A DNA stretch of 17,278 nt from Actinomycetes bacterium (GCA_023436925.1 JAEZHJ010000095.1:1-17278), one strand, 5' to 3'. Numbered from the stretch's first letter, positions 6,470 through 14,359 are shown. The notes: generated from the sequence alone by a model not told the origin. Numbers and translations: made by a program.

Positions 6470-7450
6470 ATGAGCAACACCGAGACCCGCTCCGCCGTCC
6501 TGGACTGCACCGCACCCGCCGAACACGATCCCGAGCACGTGCAGTTGGTCGAGCCCAAGGACGTGCAGCTCGGCCCCGAGGACGCCCTGAAGGTGCGCCG
6601 GACCCTGCCGTCGCTACGGCGCTCCTTCGTCGGTGCATGGTGCTTCGTCGATCACTACGGCCCGGAGCAGGGGGTGTGCATGGACGTTCCGCCGCACCCG
6701 CACACCGGCCTGCAGACCGTGAGCTGGCTCTTCGAGGGCGAGATCGAGCATCGCGACTCCGGCGGGGTGCACTCGATGGTGCGCCCCGGCGAGGTGAACC
6801 TGATGACCTCCGGCCACGGGATCGCCCACTCGGAGGTGTCGACGCCCGAACGTGACCTGCTGCACGGCGTCCAGTTGTGGGTGGTGCTGCCCGAGGCGAG
6901 CAAGGACCTCACCCGCGAGTTCCAGCACCACGTCCCGGAGGTGATGGACGCCCCCGGGGTGCGAGCCCGGTTGCTCGTCGGCAGCCTGGAGGGGGTGAGC
7001 TCGCCGGTGCACACCGAGACCGCCCTGCTGGGCGCCGAAGTGGTGATCGCGCCCGGTACCACCTGGGAGGTGGCGGTCGACCCCCGCCACGAGCACGGGG
7101 TGCTGGTCGACACCGGCTACGTCGACTTCGACGACGTCCGGCTGGACCGCAGCGTGCTCGGCGTGCGGGACGCCGGCCTGGACTCGATCCGGCTCACCAA
7201 CCCCACCGACGCCCCCGCCCGGATCATGCTGCTGGGCGGTGAGCCCTTCGAGGAGGGCGTGGTGATGTGGTGGAACTTCATCGGCCGCGATCACGACGAC
7301 ATCGTGCGGCTGCGCCAGGAGTGGAACGACGCCCCCGAGGACCGGTTCGGCCGGGTCGCCGGCTACCGGGGCGCCACCCAGCGGCTGGCCGCGCCGCCGC
7401 TGCCGCCCGAGTTGCGCCTCAAGCGCCGCTTCCGGCGGGGACGGGAGTAG
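6470..7450 (+). CDS. Pirin family protein
   Basis: A 326-residue bicupin. The N-terminal cupin holds the metal site PPHPHTG (His76, His78) and SGHGIAHSE (His120, Glu122), the same His/His/His/Glu set as human pirin. A GEIEHRDSGG strand pair and a LLHGVQLWVVLP strand are also characteristic. The C-terminal cupin includes LLGGEPFEEGVVMWWNFIG, the conserved pirin C-terminal region. Bacterial pirins have been reported as quercetin 2,3-dioxygenases or as protein-binding regulators; the substrate here is unknown. GGGAG precedes the ATG by 10 bases, but a GACAAT -10-like hexamer 5 bases before the ATG would allow a leaderless message. The glycosyltransferase begins 8 bases after its stop. Confidence 0.93.
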   Translation: MSNTETRSAVLDCTAPAEHDPEHVQLVEPKDVQLGPEDALKVRRTLPSLRRSFVGAWCFVDHYGPEQGVCMDVPPHPHTGLQTVSWLFEGEIEHRDSGGVHSMVRPGEVNLMTSGHGIAHSEVSTPERDLLHGVQLWVVLPEASKDLTREFQHHVPEVMDAPGVRARLLVGSLEGVSSPVHTETALLGAEVVIAPGTTWEVAVDPRHEHGVLVDTGYVDFDDVRLDRSVLGVRDAGLDSIRLTNPTDAPARIMLLGGEPFEEGVVMWWNFIGRDHDDIVRLRQEWNDAPEDRFGRVAGYRGATQRLAAPPLPPELRLKRRFRRGRE

Positions 7451-7458
7451 CCGCCCCG

Positions 7459-8493
7459 GTGCCGACGCGACGGATCGGCTTCGCCCGCTGGACCAGCGAC
7501 CAGCCCAGCGGCGGCAATCGCTATGACGCCGAACTGGCCGACCGGCTGCCAGGCTGTGGGATCGACCTGCACGAGTACCCGGTGGCCGGGCCGTGGCCGC
7601 TGCCCGGGCCGGGCGACGTCGACCGGCTCCTCGCGGTGCTGCCGTCGGAGCGGCACTGGTTGATCGGCAACATCCTCGGCTCGGCGGCACCGCAGGCGCT
7701 GCGCGCCGTCCGGGCGTCGGGGGGCCGGGTCACACTGCTGGTGCACTACTTCCCGGCCGACGACCCGGCGCTGCCGGCGGCGGCCCGGGGACGCCTGGCG
7801 GAAGGCGAGGCGGAGGCGGTCGAGCTGGCCGACGCGGTGGTGGTGACGAGTGAGTGGGCGGCCGGGGAGGTCGCCCGACGGTACCGCCGGACTGATGTCA
7901 CGGTGGCTCCGCCCGGTGTCGAGGCGGCGCCGCCGGCGACCGGCTCGCTGCCGTTGGGCGGCGCGCCGGCGCTGCTGTGGCTGGGCCGGCTGACGGCCAC
8001 GAAGGACCCCCTGACCTTCCTGTCCGCCCTCGACCTGGTGCGGGAGCTGCCATGGACGGCCCGGCTGGTCGGCCCGGACGCGGTGGAGCCGTCGGTGTCG
8101 CGGCAGGTGACCCACCGGATCGAGGCCACCGGGCTCGCGGGACGGGTCGCGGTCACCGGACCGCGGGTCGGACCGGCCCTGGAGGCGGTCTGGGGCGCGA
8201 CCGACCTGCTGGTGCACACCTCGCGGGCCGAGACCTACGGAATGGTCGTCGCCGAGGCGCTGGCCCGCGGCATCCCCGCTGTCGTCGCCTCCGGCACCGG
8301 CGCGGCCGACGCGCTGGGGGTGGGCGCGACGTTCCCGCCCGGCGACCCCGCCGCGCTCGCGGAGGTGCTGCGCGGGTGGCTGGCCGACCCGGTCCGGCAA
8401 CACCGGTGGCGGACGGAGGCGGCGCGGCTGAGCGCGGACCGTCCGACCTGGCAGGCGACCGCGGAGGCAGTCGCGACCGCCCTGGCCGGCTGA
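7459..8493 (+). CDS. Glycosyltransferase family 4 (GT-B fold)
   Basis: A 344-residue cytosolic sugar transferase. The N-terminal Rossmann domain begins IGFARWTSDQPSGGN, the glycine-rich acceptor-side loop. The C-terminal domain starts near LLWLGRLTATKDP, where Arg177 and Lys182 are the usual phosphate contacts of the nucleotide sugar. It contains ETYGMVVAE, the EX7E motif of retaining GT4 enzymes (Glu258, Glu266), followed by GIPAVVASGTGAADAL. The GTG at 7459 is chosen because it is the first start after the pirin stop and GGGAG lies 11 bases before it; longer frames upstream overlap the pirin gene. There are no membrane spans. Donor and acceptor are unknown, and nothing nearby indicates a polysaccharide cluster, so the link with pirin may be positional only. 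Confidence 0.9.
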   Translation: MPTRRIGFARWTSDQPSGGNRYDAELADRLPGCGIDLHEYPVAGPWPLPGPGDVDRLLAVLPSERHWLIGNILGSAAPQALRAVRASGGRVTLLVHYFPADDPALPAAARGRLAEGEAEAVELADAVVVTSEWAAGEVARRYRRTDVTVAPPGVEAAPPATGSLPLGGAPALLWLGRLTATKDPLTFLSALDLVRELPWTARLVGPDAVEPSVSRQVTHRIEATGLAGRVAVTGPRVGPALEAVWGATDLLVHTSRAETYGMVVAEALARGIPAVVASGTGAADALGVGATFPPGDPAALAEVLRGWLADPVRQHRWRTEAARLSADRPTWQATAEAVATALAG

Positions 8494-8500
8494 GGCCGGC
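8485..8500. terminator. Hairpin spanning a stop codon between convergent genes
   Basis: GCCGGC (8485-8490), TGAG, GCCGGC (8495-8500) forms a 6-base-pair stem with a 4-base loop. The loop contains the TGA stop of the glycosyltransferase, and the stem ends one base before the opposing permease stop. Symmetry would let it act in both directions. There is no T-tract, so terminator activity is inferred. Confidence 0.4.
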
Positions 8501-10141
8501 TCACCAGCGGGACTGCTCCGGGGCCAGGACGGCGAGCACCCGCCGCTCGACGAACTCGACCAGCGCGTAGGCCGCCAGCGCCAGCACCGTCACCACCACC
8601 ACCGTCGACCACAGCGAGGTGTACCGGCTGGTGGCGGCGTCCACGGCCATCAGGTTGCCCAGCCCGACCCCGGTCGCCAGCCACTCGGCGACCGTGGCGG
8701 CGAGCAGGGTGGTGGGCGCCGCGATCCGCGCGGCGGCGAAGAAGGCGGGCGCCATCGCTGGCAGCCGGCCCAGCAGCAGCACCCGCCAGGACGGGGTGTC
8801 GTAGGTGGCGAAAACCTCGGCCACCTGGCCCGGAAGCTGCCCCAACCCGTACAGGCACGACACCAGGGTGGGGAAGAAGGTCATGATCGCCACCACCACC
8901 GCCGTGCCGAACGGCCCACGACCCAGGGCCGCCACCAACAGCGGGGCGATCGCGATCACCGGCACACAGCGCAGCGCGACGGCGACCGGGGTGAGCGCGC
9001 GACGCGTCCGGGGTGACAGCGAGAACAGCGCGGCGAGCACGGCCCCCAGCAGCAGCCCGGCGAAGTAGCCCGGGATCGCCACGGACGCCGTCTCGAGGGT
9101 GGCGGTGACGAGTTCCGCGCGGTTCTTCCCGGCTGCGGGTGCGGTGACCAGCCAGGCCCAGACGTCCCAGGGCCGCTTGGCGAAGTAGGGGTCGAGCCCG
9201 AGCAGGGCGAACAGCCCAACCCAGGCGCCGATCACCAGCGCGGCGGTCAGGAGCACCCCGGCCAGCCCGCGCAGTCCGCGTTCCCAGGCCGGCCGGCGCG
9301 GGTCGGAGCCGGGCGGGCTCAGCAGCACCGCCGGCTGCTCGGGCGACACCCGGCGGGCGACAAGCGAGACCACGCCATAGCCGACCAGGGACGCGGCGGT
9401 GCTCAGCAGCATCAGAGCCCACAACCCGTCGGTGTCGAGGCTGCGCAGGGCGAGGATCGACAGCACGCCGACGCCGCGCTCGGCCCCGGTGAACTCCCCG
9501 ACCAGGGCGCCGAGGAAGGCGGCCGGCACCGACGCCTGCAGTCCGGCCATCAGATAGGGGAGTGCGGCGCGGGCCCGCACGGTCGTCAGGGTCGTCCAGC
9601 GGCCGCGTCCGTAGGTGGCGACCAGGTCGAGCCAGGAGCGCGGCACGGCCCGCAGGCCGACCAGCAGCGGAACCAGGGTCAGGTAGTACACCGCCAGCGC
9701 GGCCAGCGTGATCTGCGGTCCGTCGCCGAACCCGAACACCAGCCGCAGCAGCGGGCCGAGGGCCACCAGCGGCAGGCAGTAGACGACCAGCGCCAGCCGC
9801 AGCACCGTCCGTTCCAGACCGGGCAGCAGCACCACGACCAGCGCCAGCAGGACGGCGGCGAGGTTGCCGAACAGGTAGCCGGCCAACGCCTCGACGCTGG
9901 TGTACCACAGCCCCCGGCCGTAGAGGCCCGCGTTGGCGACGATCTTGCCGAGGATGCCGGAGGGCACACCGATCAGGTGGGTGCCGGCCAGCACCGTCCG
10001 GCCGACCAGTTCCCACAGCCCGATCACCAGCACCCAGCCGAGCACCGTCCTGGCCACCGGGGGAACGACGAGGCGGGCCGGACGGCGCGCGACGACCGGC
10101 GGCACGGACGGCGCGGCCGCCTCCTCCCGCTGGATGACCAC
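8501..10141 (-). CDS. ABC importer permease with two fused membrane domains (SsuC/ThiX-like)
   Basis: A 546-residue membrane protein in which two complete binding-protein-dependent permease domains are joined in one chain (about 30-265 and 295-540). Each half carries an EAA-type cytoplasmic loop (near 171-195, DLVATYGRGRWTTLTTVRAR, and near 442-464, EVFATYDTPSWRVLLLGRLP). Each also has the following conserved GEFTGAERGVGVL or AEWLATGVGLGNL segment. Relatives for sulfonate, nitrate or pyrimidine uptake usually encode one domain that dimerises, so this protein supplies the whole membrane pore. The start is GTG at 10141, with GGAG 8 bases upstream inside the ATPase gene end. The ATPase stop is 3 bases away, so expression is coupled. 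It converges on the glycosyltransferase. Confidence 0.92.
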   Translation of the reverse strand: MVIQREEAAAPSVPPVVARRPARLVVPPVARTVLGWVLVIGLWELVGRTVLAGTHLIGVPSGILGKIVANAGLYGRGLWYTSVEALAGYLFGNLAAVLLALVVVLLPGLERTVLRLALVVYCLPLVALGPLLRLVFGFGDGPQITLAALAVYYLTLVPLLVGLRAVPRSWLDLVATYGRGRWTTLTTVRARAALPYLMAGLQASVPAAFLGALVGEFTGAERGVGVLSILALRSLDTDGLWALMLLSTAASLVGYGVVSLVARRVSPEQPAVLLSPPGSDPRRPAWERGLRGLAGVLLTAALVIGAWVGLFALLGLDPYFAKRPWDVWAWLVTAPAAGKNRAELVTATLETASVAIPGYFAGLLLGAVLAALFSLSPRTRRALTPVAVALRCVPVIAIAPLLVAALGRGPFGTAVVVAIMTFFPTLVSCLYGLGQLPGQVAEVFATYDTPSWRVLLLGRLPAMAPAFFAAARIAAPTTLLAATVAEWLATGVGLGNLMAVDAATSRYTSLWSTVVVVTVLALAAYALVEFVERRVLAVLAPEQSRW

Positions 10142-10144
10142 GGC

Positions 10145-10954
10145 TCAGGCTCCGTCCTCGACGTACTGGTCGACCCCGAGCAGGGCGCCGATCCGCTCGA
10201 CGAGCTCGGTGAACCGGGCGCTGTGCAGCTGGCCGAGCCGGCGCGGCCGGTCCAGGTCGACCGGCAGGTCGGCGATGATCCGGCCCGGGCGCGGCGACAT
10301 CACCAGCACCCGATCAGCTAGCAGCACCGCCTCGTCGATCGAGTGCGTCACCAGCACCGTCGTGGTGGTGGCACCCGACCACAGTGGCGGCAGCTCGATG
10401 TTCAGCCGGCGGCGGGTCAGCTCGTCGACCGCCCCGAACGGCTCGTCGAGCAGCAGCAGCCGCGGCTCGGTGACCAGGCAGCGCGCGATCGCCGCGCGCT
10501 GCCGCATCCCGCCGGACAGCTGCGCGGGTCGGGCCTGCTCGAACCCGGCCAGCCCGACCCGGGCCAGCAGGTCGTCGACCCGGGCCGCGTCCATCGGACG
10601 GCCGGCGAGGCGCTGGGCGAGGGCGACATTGCTCGCCGCCGTCCGCCACGGCAGCAGGGACGCATCCTGGAAGGCCATGGCCAACTCGCCGCGTCGCCGC
10701 ACCAGCGACGGCGGGTCACCACCGATCAGGACGGAGCCGCCGGCGTCGGGTTGCTCCAGCCCGGCGAGGATCCGCAGCAGGGTGGACTTGCCACAGCCCG
10801 AGGGGCCGACCAGGGCGGTCACCGTGCCCGCGGCCAGGGTCAGGTCCGCCGGCTCGAGCACGAGCAGGCTGCCGCCCTCGGCGGTCGGGAAGGTCTTGGC
10901 GACCGCGGTGCAGACGACCTCGGGGGCGCTCTGCCGCGGGGTGGGGTCGGTCAC
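10145..10954 (-). CDS. ABC importer ATP-binding subunit (SsuB/TauB/ThiZ-like)
   Basis: A 269-residue cytosolic ATPase of the nitrate/sulfonate/taurine/pyrimidine importer class. It has Walker A GPSGCGKST (50-58), Q-loop AFQDASLLPW (Gln96), a perfect LSGGM signature (146-150), Walker B LLLLDE (166-171), D-loop AVDELT and H-loop VTHSIDEA (His204). The LLPW after the Q-loop and the PRPGRI strand after the H-loop are typical of this class. The start is taken as GTG at 10954, overlapping the binding-protein stop by 4 bases (GTGA); a start at 11002 would overlap that gene by 52 bases. No strong ribosome site precedes it, so translational coupling is likely. It powers the fused permease encoded just downstream. 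Confidence 0.93.
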   Translation of the reverse strand: MTDPTPRQSAPEVVCTAVAKTFPTAEGGSLLVLEPADLTLAAGTVTALVGPSGCGKSTLLRILAGLEQPDAGGSVLIGGDPPSLVRRRGELAMAFQDASLLPWRTAASNVALAQRLAGRPMDAARVDDLLARVGLAGFEQARPAQLSGGMRQRAAIARCLVTEPRLLLLDEPFGAVDELTRRRLNIELPPLWSGATTTTVLVTHSIDEAVLLADRVLVMSPRPGRIIADLPVDLDRPRRLGQLHSARFTELVERIGALLGVDQYVEDGA

Positions 10955-11994
10955 GCTGTGGGTCCGTTGGCGTACACCTCGTCCAGCACGGAGTGGTCCC
11001 ACAGGTCACGGGTGGCCCCGCTGATGCCCAGCAACTCGAAGAGCTTGAGGTTCTGGTCGATCTGCTCGTCGGTGAACCACCCGAACCCGTACTGGTCGGT
11101 GGTGGGGGAGTACATGATGTCGAGCTGGACCTCGGCCTGCTTGCGCTGCGCCTCCAGGTCGAGCCCGGCGTCGGGGTAGGCCTCGACGGTGAGGTCGGCG
11201 GCCGCCTGCGGGTCCTCCCGGTACAGCTGCCAGCCCTGCGCGTCGCCGCGGAACAGCCGGACGATCAGGTCGCGCCTGGCGGGATCAGCCAGGCTGTCAC
11301 GCCGGACGGTGTAGGTCTGGCTCATCGGGTTGTAGCCGAAGTCGGCCAGCAGCATCGAGTGGCCCTCGACACCCTGGACGGCCAGCGCCACGGGGAGGTC
11401 GTTGTAGAAGCAGTACAGCCCGTCCACCTGTCCGGCGGTGAGCACGGCCGGGTCGTACTGGCTGGGCACGAACGTGACGTCGTCCTCGCTGAGGTTGTTG
11501 ATGGCCAGAAAGGCAGACAATCCGGGGGTGTCCGTGCCGGCCACCCCGATCTTGCGCCCGATCAGGTCACGCGGTTCGGTCAGCGGCGCGTCCGCCAACG
11601 ACAAGATGGTGACCGGGCTCTTCTGGTACTGCGCGCCGATGATGACCAGGTCGGCGCCTTCGGCGTTCGAGCGGGCCACCCCGTCGGCCACCGAGATGTT
11701 CATCAGGGCCGAGCCGCTGACTGTGTTGGCGTCTCCGGCCACGTTGGGCCCGCCCGGCGCCAGCCGGACGTTCAAGCCCTGCTCACGGAACAGGCCGCGG
11801 TCCTCGGCGAGGTAGGTGCCGCCGAACTGCACCGAGTGCGTCCACGACAACTGGTACGTCACGTCGGCGGCACTGGCGCTGCCCGACGGATTACCGGACG
11901 CGGCCGGGTCGCGGCTGCAGCCGACCAGGCCGGCCAGGGCGAGCGCGCTGACGCCGCCGATCAGGCTGCGGCGGGAGAGGACGGGTTGAGCCAT
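10951..11994 (-). CDS. ABC importer substrate-binding lipoprotein, NMT1/THI5-like
   Basis: A 347-residue lipoprotein and first gene of the importer operon. The N-terminus has SRRSLIG, a possible twin-arginine motif, then a hydrophobic stretch ending in the lipobox LVGC (Cys26), so the mature protein should be anchored outside the membrane. The body follows the NMT1/THI5-like fold: an opening YQLSWTHSVQFGGTYLAEDR strand and helix (ligand-pocket edge), EPRDLIGRKIGVAG, the hinge-region VDGLYCFYNDLPVAL, and a helical C-terminus ending FTDEQIDQNLKLFELLGI. Family members bind pyrimidine thiamine precursors, sulfonates, riboflavin and others. No TPP or FMN riboswitch fits in the 5' gap and no thi or rib genes are nearby, so I leave the substrate open. 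A near-perfect ribosome site precedes the ATG. Confidence 0.9.
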   Translation of the reverse strand: MAQPVLSRRSLIGGVSALALAGLVGCSRDPAASGNPSGSASAADVTYQLSWTHSVQFGGTYLAEDRGLFREQGLNVRLAPGGPNVAGDANTVSGSALMNISVADGVARSNAEGADLVIIGAQYQKSPVTILSLADAPLTEPRDLIGRKIGVAGTDTPGLSAFLAINNLSEDDVTFVPSQYDPAVLTAGQVDGLYCFYNDLPVALAVQGVEGHSMLLADFGYNPMSQTYTVRRDSLADPARRDLIVRLFRGDAQGWQLYREDPQAAADLTVEAYPDAGLDLEAQRKQAEVQLDIMYSPTTDQYGFGWFTDEQIDQNLKLFELLGISGATRDLWDHSVLDEVYANGPTA

Positions 11995-12001
11995 GGGGGT
12001 G

Positions 12002-12008
12002 ACCTCCT
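12002..12008 (-). promoter_or_regulatory. Consensus ribosome binding site of the importer operon
   Basis: AGGAGGT on the - strand lies 7 bases before the binding-protein ATG at 11994, the strongest such site in the window. TAGGCT (12033-12028, - strand) is a possible -10 box upstream of it; no convincing -35 is visible. Confidence 0.6.
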
Positions 12009-12054
12009 GTGCTTCGCACTGGCCCTGAGCCTAGGCGCTGAAACGCTGCGGCTC

Positions 12055-12121
12055 TAGCGTCCCGAGGGTGGCGACCTTGCCCTGCAGCGCGCTCCGGGCG
12101 GCATCGGCTAGCGTCAGCGGC
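12055..12121 (+). promoter_or_regulatory. Tandem TAGCGT boxes, each 7 bases before an in-frame GTG
   Basis: TAGCGT at 12055-12060 is followed by 7 bases and the GTG at 12068. TAGCGT at 12109-12114 is followed by 7 bases and the GTG at 12122. Both GTGs are in the acyltransferase frame and neither has a properly spaced ribosome site. The arrangement is what leaderless transcription from a TANNNT -10 box would look like, with two alternative starts 54 bases apart. The upstream box is also the right arm of a small dyad, ACGCT (12043-12047) with AGCGT (12056-12060). Confidence 0.4.
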
Positions 12122-12976
12122 GTGGTGGGCACAACCAACGGCCACCGCCCCGAACTCGCGACCAGCCTGCGCGACAGCTCGGCGGCGGACCTGCTGCGCG
12201 GCCTCGGCCTGCGCCGCACCGCGCCGTTGCTGGCCGGGGTCGCCCGGCTGGCGGTGGGGCGGTTCGTCGCCGACATCACCGAGATGGACGCCGCCGCCCG
12301 GGACGGGCTCGCCGCCGCGGCCGAGGTGGTGCTGCCGCGCTACAGCGGCACCGTGACGATTCGCGGCGGCGACCAGGTGCCCGCGTCCGGCCCGCTGGTG
12401 GTGGTCGCCAACCATGCGGGCACGGTGGACGCACCCGCCCTCTGGCGGCTGCTCGCCGCCCGCGACGACCTGCGCATCATCGCGCTGGAGCGGCCCATCC
12501 TGCGCACGATCCCCAACATCGCGGCCCGGTTGCTGTACGTCCGCGACGACGCCCACGGGCGCACCGGCCTCGTCCGGCGGGCCGCGGAGCACCTGCGTTC
12601 CGGCGGCGCCCTGCTCACCTTCCCGGCCGGCACCATCGAGCCGGATCCGGTCCATCGTCTCGACGACGCCGTCGCCTCGCTGGCCAGCTGGGGCCCGGCG
12701 GTGGAATTGCTGGTCCGGCTTGCGCCGGGCACGGCGGTGCTGCCGGTGGGGGTCGCCGGCGTGATCTCGCAGCGGATGCTGCGCCACCCGCTCGCCCGGT
12801 GGCGAGCCACGCCGGAGGACCGGGAACTGGCGGCCGCGACCCTCCAGGTACTGGTCCAGGACCGATCCATCCATCCCGTCGTCTCGGCCGGGGCGCTGCT
12901 GGACGGCCGGTCCGGCGGCGAGCTGCGGGCCGCCATGGAGCACCTGCTGCGCGACTGTCTGACCGAGCGCTCTTAG
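12122..12976 (+). CDS. PlsC-like 1-acylglycerol-3-phosphate O-acyltransferase family protein
   Basis: A 284-residue member of the HX4D acyltransferase superfamily, which moves fatty acyl groups onto glycerolipid or related acceptors at the membrane face. The catalytic motif is ANHAGTVDA (His98, Asp103). The FPAGT motif at 167-171 corresponds to the acceptor-phosphate FPEGT motif, with Ala replacing the usual Glu, and VLPVGVAGV near 206-214 is the fourth motif. There is no clear membrane span. I start at GTG 12122; GTG at 12068 would add 18 low-complexity residues and is the alternative, both lacking ribosome sites. It is divergent from the importer operon. Its stop overlaps the convergent peptidase stop. 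The acceptor is uncertain because the changed FPAGT motif could indicate a non-standard one. Confidence 0.8.
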   Translation: MVGTTNGHRPELATSLRDSSAADLLRGLGLRRTAPLLAGVARLAVGRFVADITEMDAAARDGLAAAAEVVLPRYSGTVTIRGGDQVPASGPLVVVANHAGTVDAPALWRLLAARDDLRIIALERPILRTIPNIAARLLYVRDDAHGRTGLVRRAAEHLRSGGALLTFPAGTIEPDPVHRLDDAVASLASWGPAVELLVRLAPGTAVLPVGVAGVISQRMLRHPLARWRATPEDRELAAATLQVLVQDRSIHPVVSAGALLDGRSGGELRAAMEHLLRDCLTERS

Positions 12977-14352
12977 CCCTCGGCCTGGGCGAAGCTGAGC
13001 GTGGCGTGCGCCGCGGCGTCCGCCATCACCTCCAGCATCGCGAGATCGATCGTGTCCACCCGGTCGCAGGCCTGGTGGTAGCAGGGGTCGGCGCCGTCGT
13101 CGGCGCCGGCGAACAGCCCGCCGGCTGCGATCCCGGCGGCCAGGAAGGGGGCATGGTCGCTGGCGTCGAAGTCGGCGGTCTGCGGGGTGATCCCCTGTGC
13201 GTTCAGGAACTCGGTCAGCACGGCATGGAGAGCCTCCGACCCGGTGGGCCGGCCCGTCGCGGCGTAGACCGCCGGTACCGGGTTCGGCGAGCCGATCATG
13301 TCCAGGTTCAGGTACAGCGCCGTGGTGCGGCGTCCGTCCTCGCCCAGCTGGCCGACGTAGTGCCGGGAGCCGTACAGGCCGTCCTCCTCGCCACTCCAGA
13401 AGGCGAAGCGGACCCGGGCGGCGGGCTGGATGCCCAGCTCGGCGAACTGGATCGCGGTCTCGAGCACGGCCGCCGTCCCGGACGCGTTGTCGTTGATCCC
13501 GGGCCCCGCTTCGACCCCGTCCAGATGGGCGCCGACCACGATGGTGCGTTCGGGGGAACCGGTCGCGGTGTCGGCGATGAGGTTCTCGGTGCTGACCCGC
13601 GTGGTGGTGGCAGCGACGCTGAGCGCCAGTGTGGTCCCGGGGTTGCCGGCCCACTCGGCACCGCGCTCGTAGCTGGTGGCGAGGACGGGGACGGCGGCCT
13701 GCCGTCCGAGCGTCCCGGCGAACAGGCCGCGCCGGGAGGGGTCGTCGCCCTGGTTGAGCACGATCACCGCGCTCGCCCCGGCGGCCACGGCGTTGCCCGC
13801 CTTCACCCCGAAGGCGCAGGTGCCACGCTGCACCAGCGCGATACTGCCGCGCGGGAACCCGGCGAAGTCGCCGGCCTCGCAGCCGCTGGTGTTGCGCCGG
13901 TCACCGGCCAGGTTGAGGTCGACCGCGGTGACCGCCGCGGTCACCGTGCCGGTCCCGGAGAAGGTCAGCGGCTGGAAGTCACGCAGCACGGTGTAGGCGC
14001 GCACCGTCGGGCCGCGCTGCTGCAGGGTCGCCCGGGAGTAGTCGGGCCGGTCGTAGCTGAACTGCTGGCGCTGCACCTGGTAGCCGGCTGCTTCGAGCCG
14101 TCCGGCGACGTAGTCGGCGGACGCGGCGAAGCCGGGTGTCCCGGCGGCGCGGTGGCCGCCATTGGCATCGGCAGCCTGCTGCAGGGCGTCCAGGTGGCCC
14201 TTCAGCGCGTCCGCGGTGACCGCGTCGCGCAGGCCTTCGGAGTCGATCGGCGGCGGTGGGGTCACCGCGCGCGGCAGTAGCAGGCCGATCGTCACTGCCA
14301 GCGCCACGACGCCGACCGCGACCAGGGCGACGGCGAGAGGGCGCTGCTTCAC
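12973..14352 (-). CDS. Exported M28 family zinc aminopeptidase with PA domain
   Basis: A 459-residue peptidase, probably secreted or membrane-tethered through a hydrophobic N-terminus (about 6-26) followed by a Pro-rich TPPPP linker. A protease-associated (PA) insert lies about 130-245, holding CEAGDFAGFPRGSIALVQRG and TCAFGVKAGNA with a likely Cys158-Cys179 disulfide. The two-zinc site is complete: AHLDGV (His276), GINDNASG (Asp288), GEEDGLYGS (general base Glu322, metal Glu323), LNLDMIGS (Asp351) and PCYHQACDRVD (His426 between Cys424 and Cys429). The last motif closely resembles Streptomyces aminopeptidase. Expected role is removal of N-terminal residues from extracellular peptides. The start GTG at 14352 follows TAGCGT by 7 bases and has no spaced ribosome site; upstream frame extension is low-complexity. 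Confidence 0.92.
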   Translation of the reverse strand: MKQRPLAVALVAVGVVALAVTIGLLLPRAVTPPPPIDSEGLRDAVTADALKGHLDALQQAADANGGHRAAGTPGFAASADYVAGRLEAAGYQVQRQQFSYDRPDYSRATLQQRGPTVRAYTVLRDFQPLTFSGTGTVTAAVTAVDLNLAGDRRNTSGCEAGDFAGFPRGSIALVQRGTCAFGVKAGNAVAAGASAVIVLNQGDDPSRRGLFAGTLGRQAAVPVLATSYERGAEWAGNPGTTLALSVAATTTRVSTENLIADTATGSPERTIVVGAHLDGVEAGPGINDNASGTAAVLETAIQFAELGIQPAARVRFAFWSGEEDGLYGSRHYVGQLGEDGRRTTALYLNLDMIGSPNPVPAVYAATGRPTGSEALHAVLTEFLNAQGITPQTADFDASDHAPFLAAGIAAGGLFAGADDGADPCYHQACDRVDTIDLAMLEVMADAAAHATLSFAQAEG

Positions 14353-14359
14353 CCCCTCG

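Noticed and set aside
8235..10016. 593-codon - strand frame over the fused permease and glycosyltransferase
   Set aside because: It is a shifted frame of the real permease with an Arg/Gly/Ala-rich translation and continues antisense into the glycosyltransferase.
11995..12121. TPP or FMN riboswitch upstream of the NMT1/THI5-like importer
   Set aside because: I looked for the conserved thi-box and RFN-element segments; the gap is short and contains only a ribosome site, a possible -10 box and the TAGCGT boxes.
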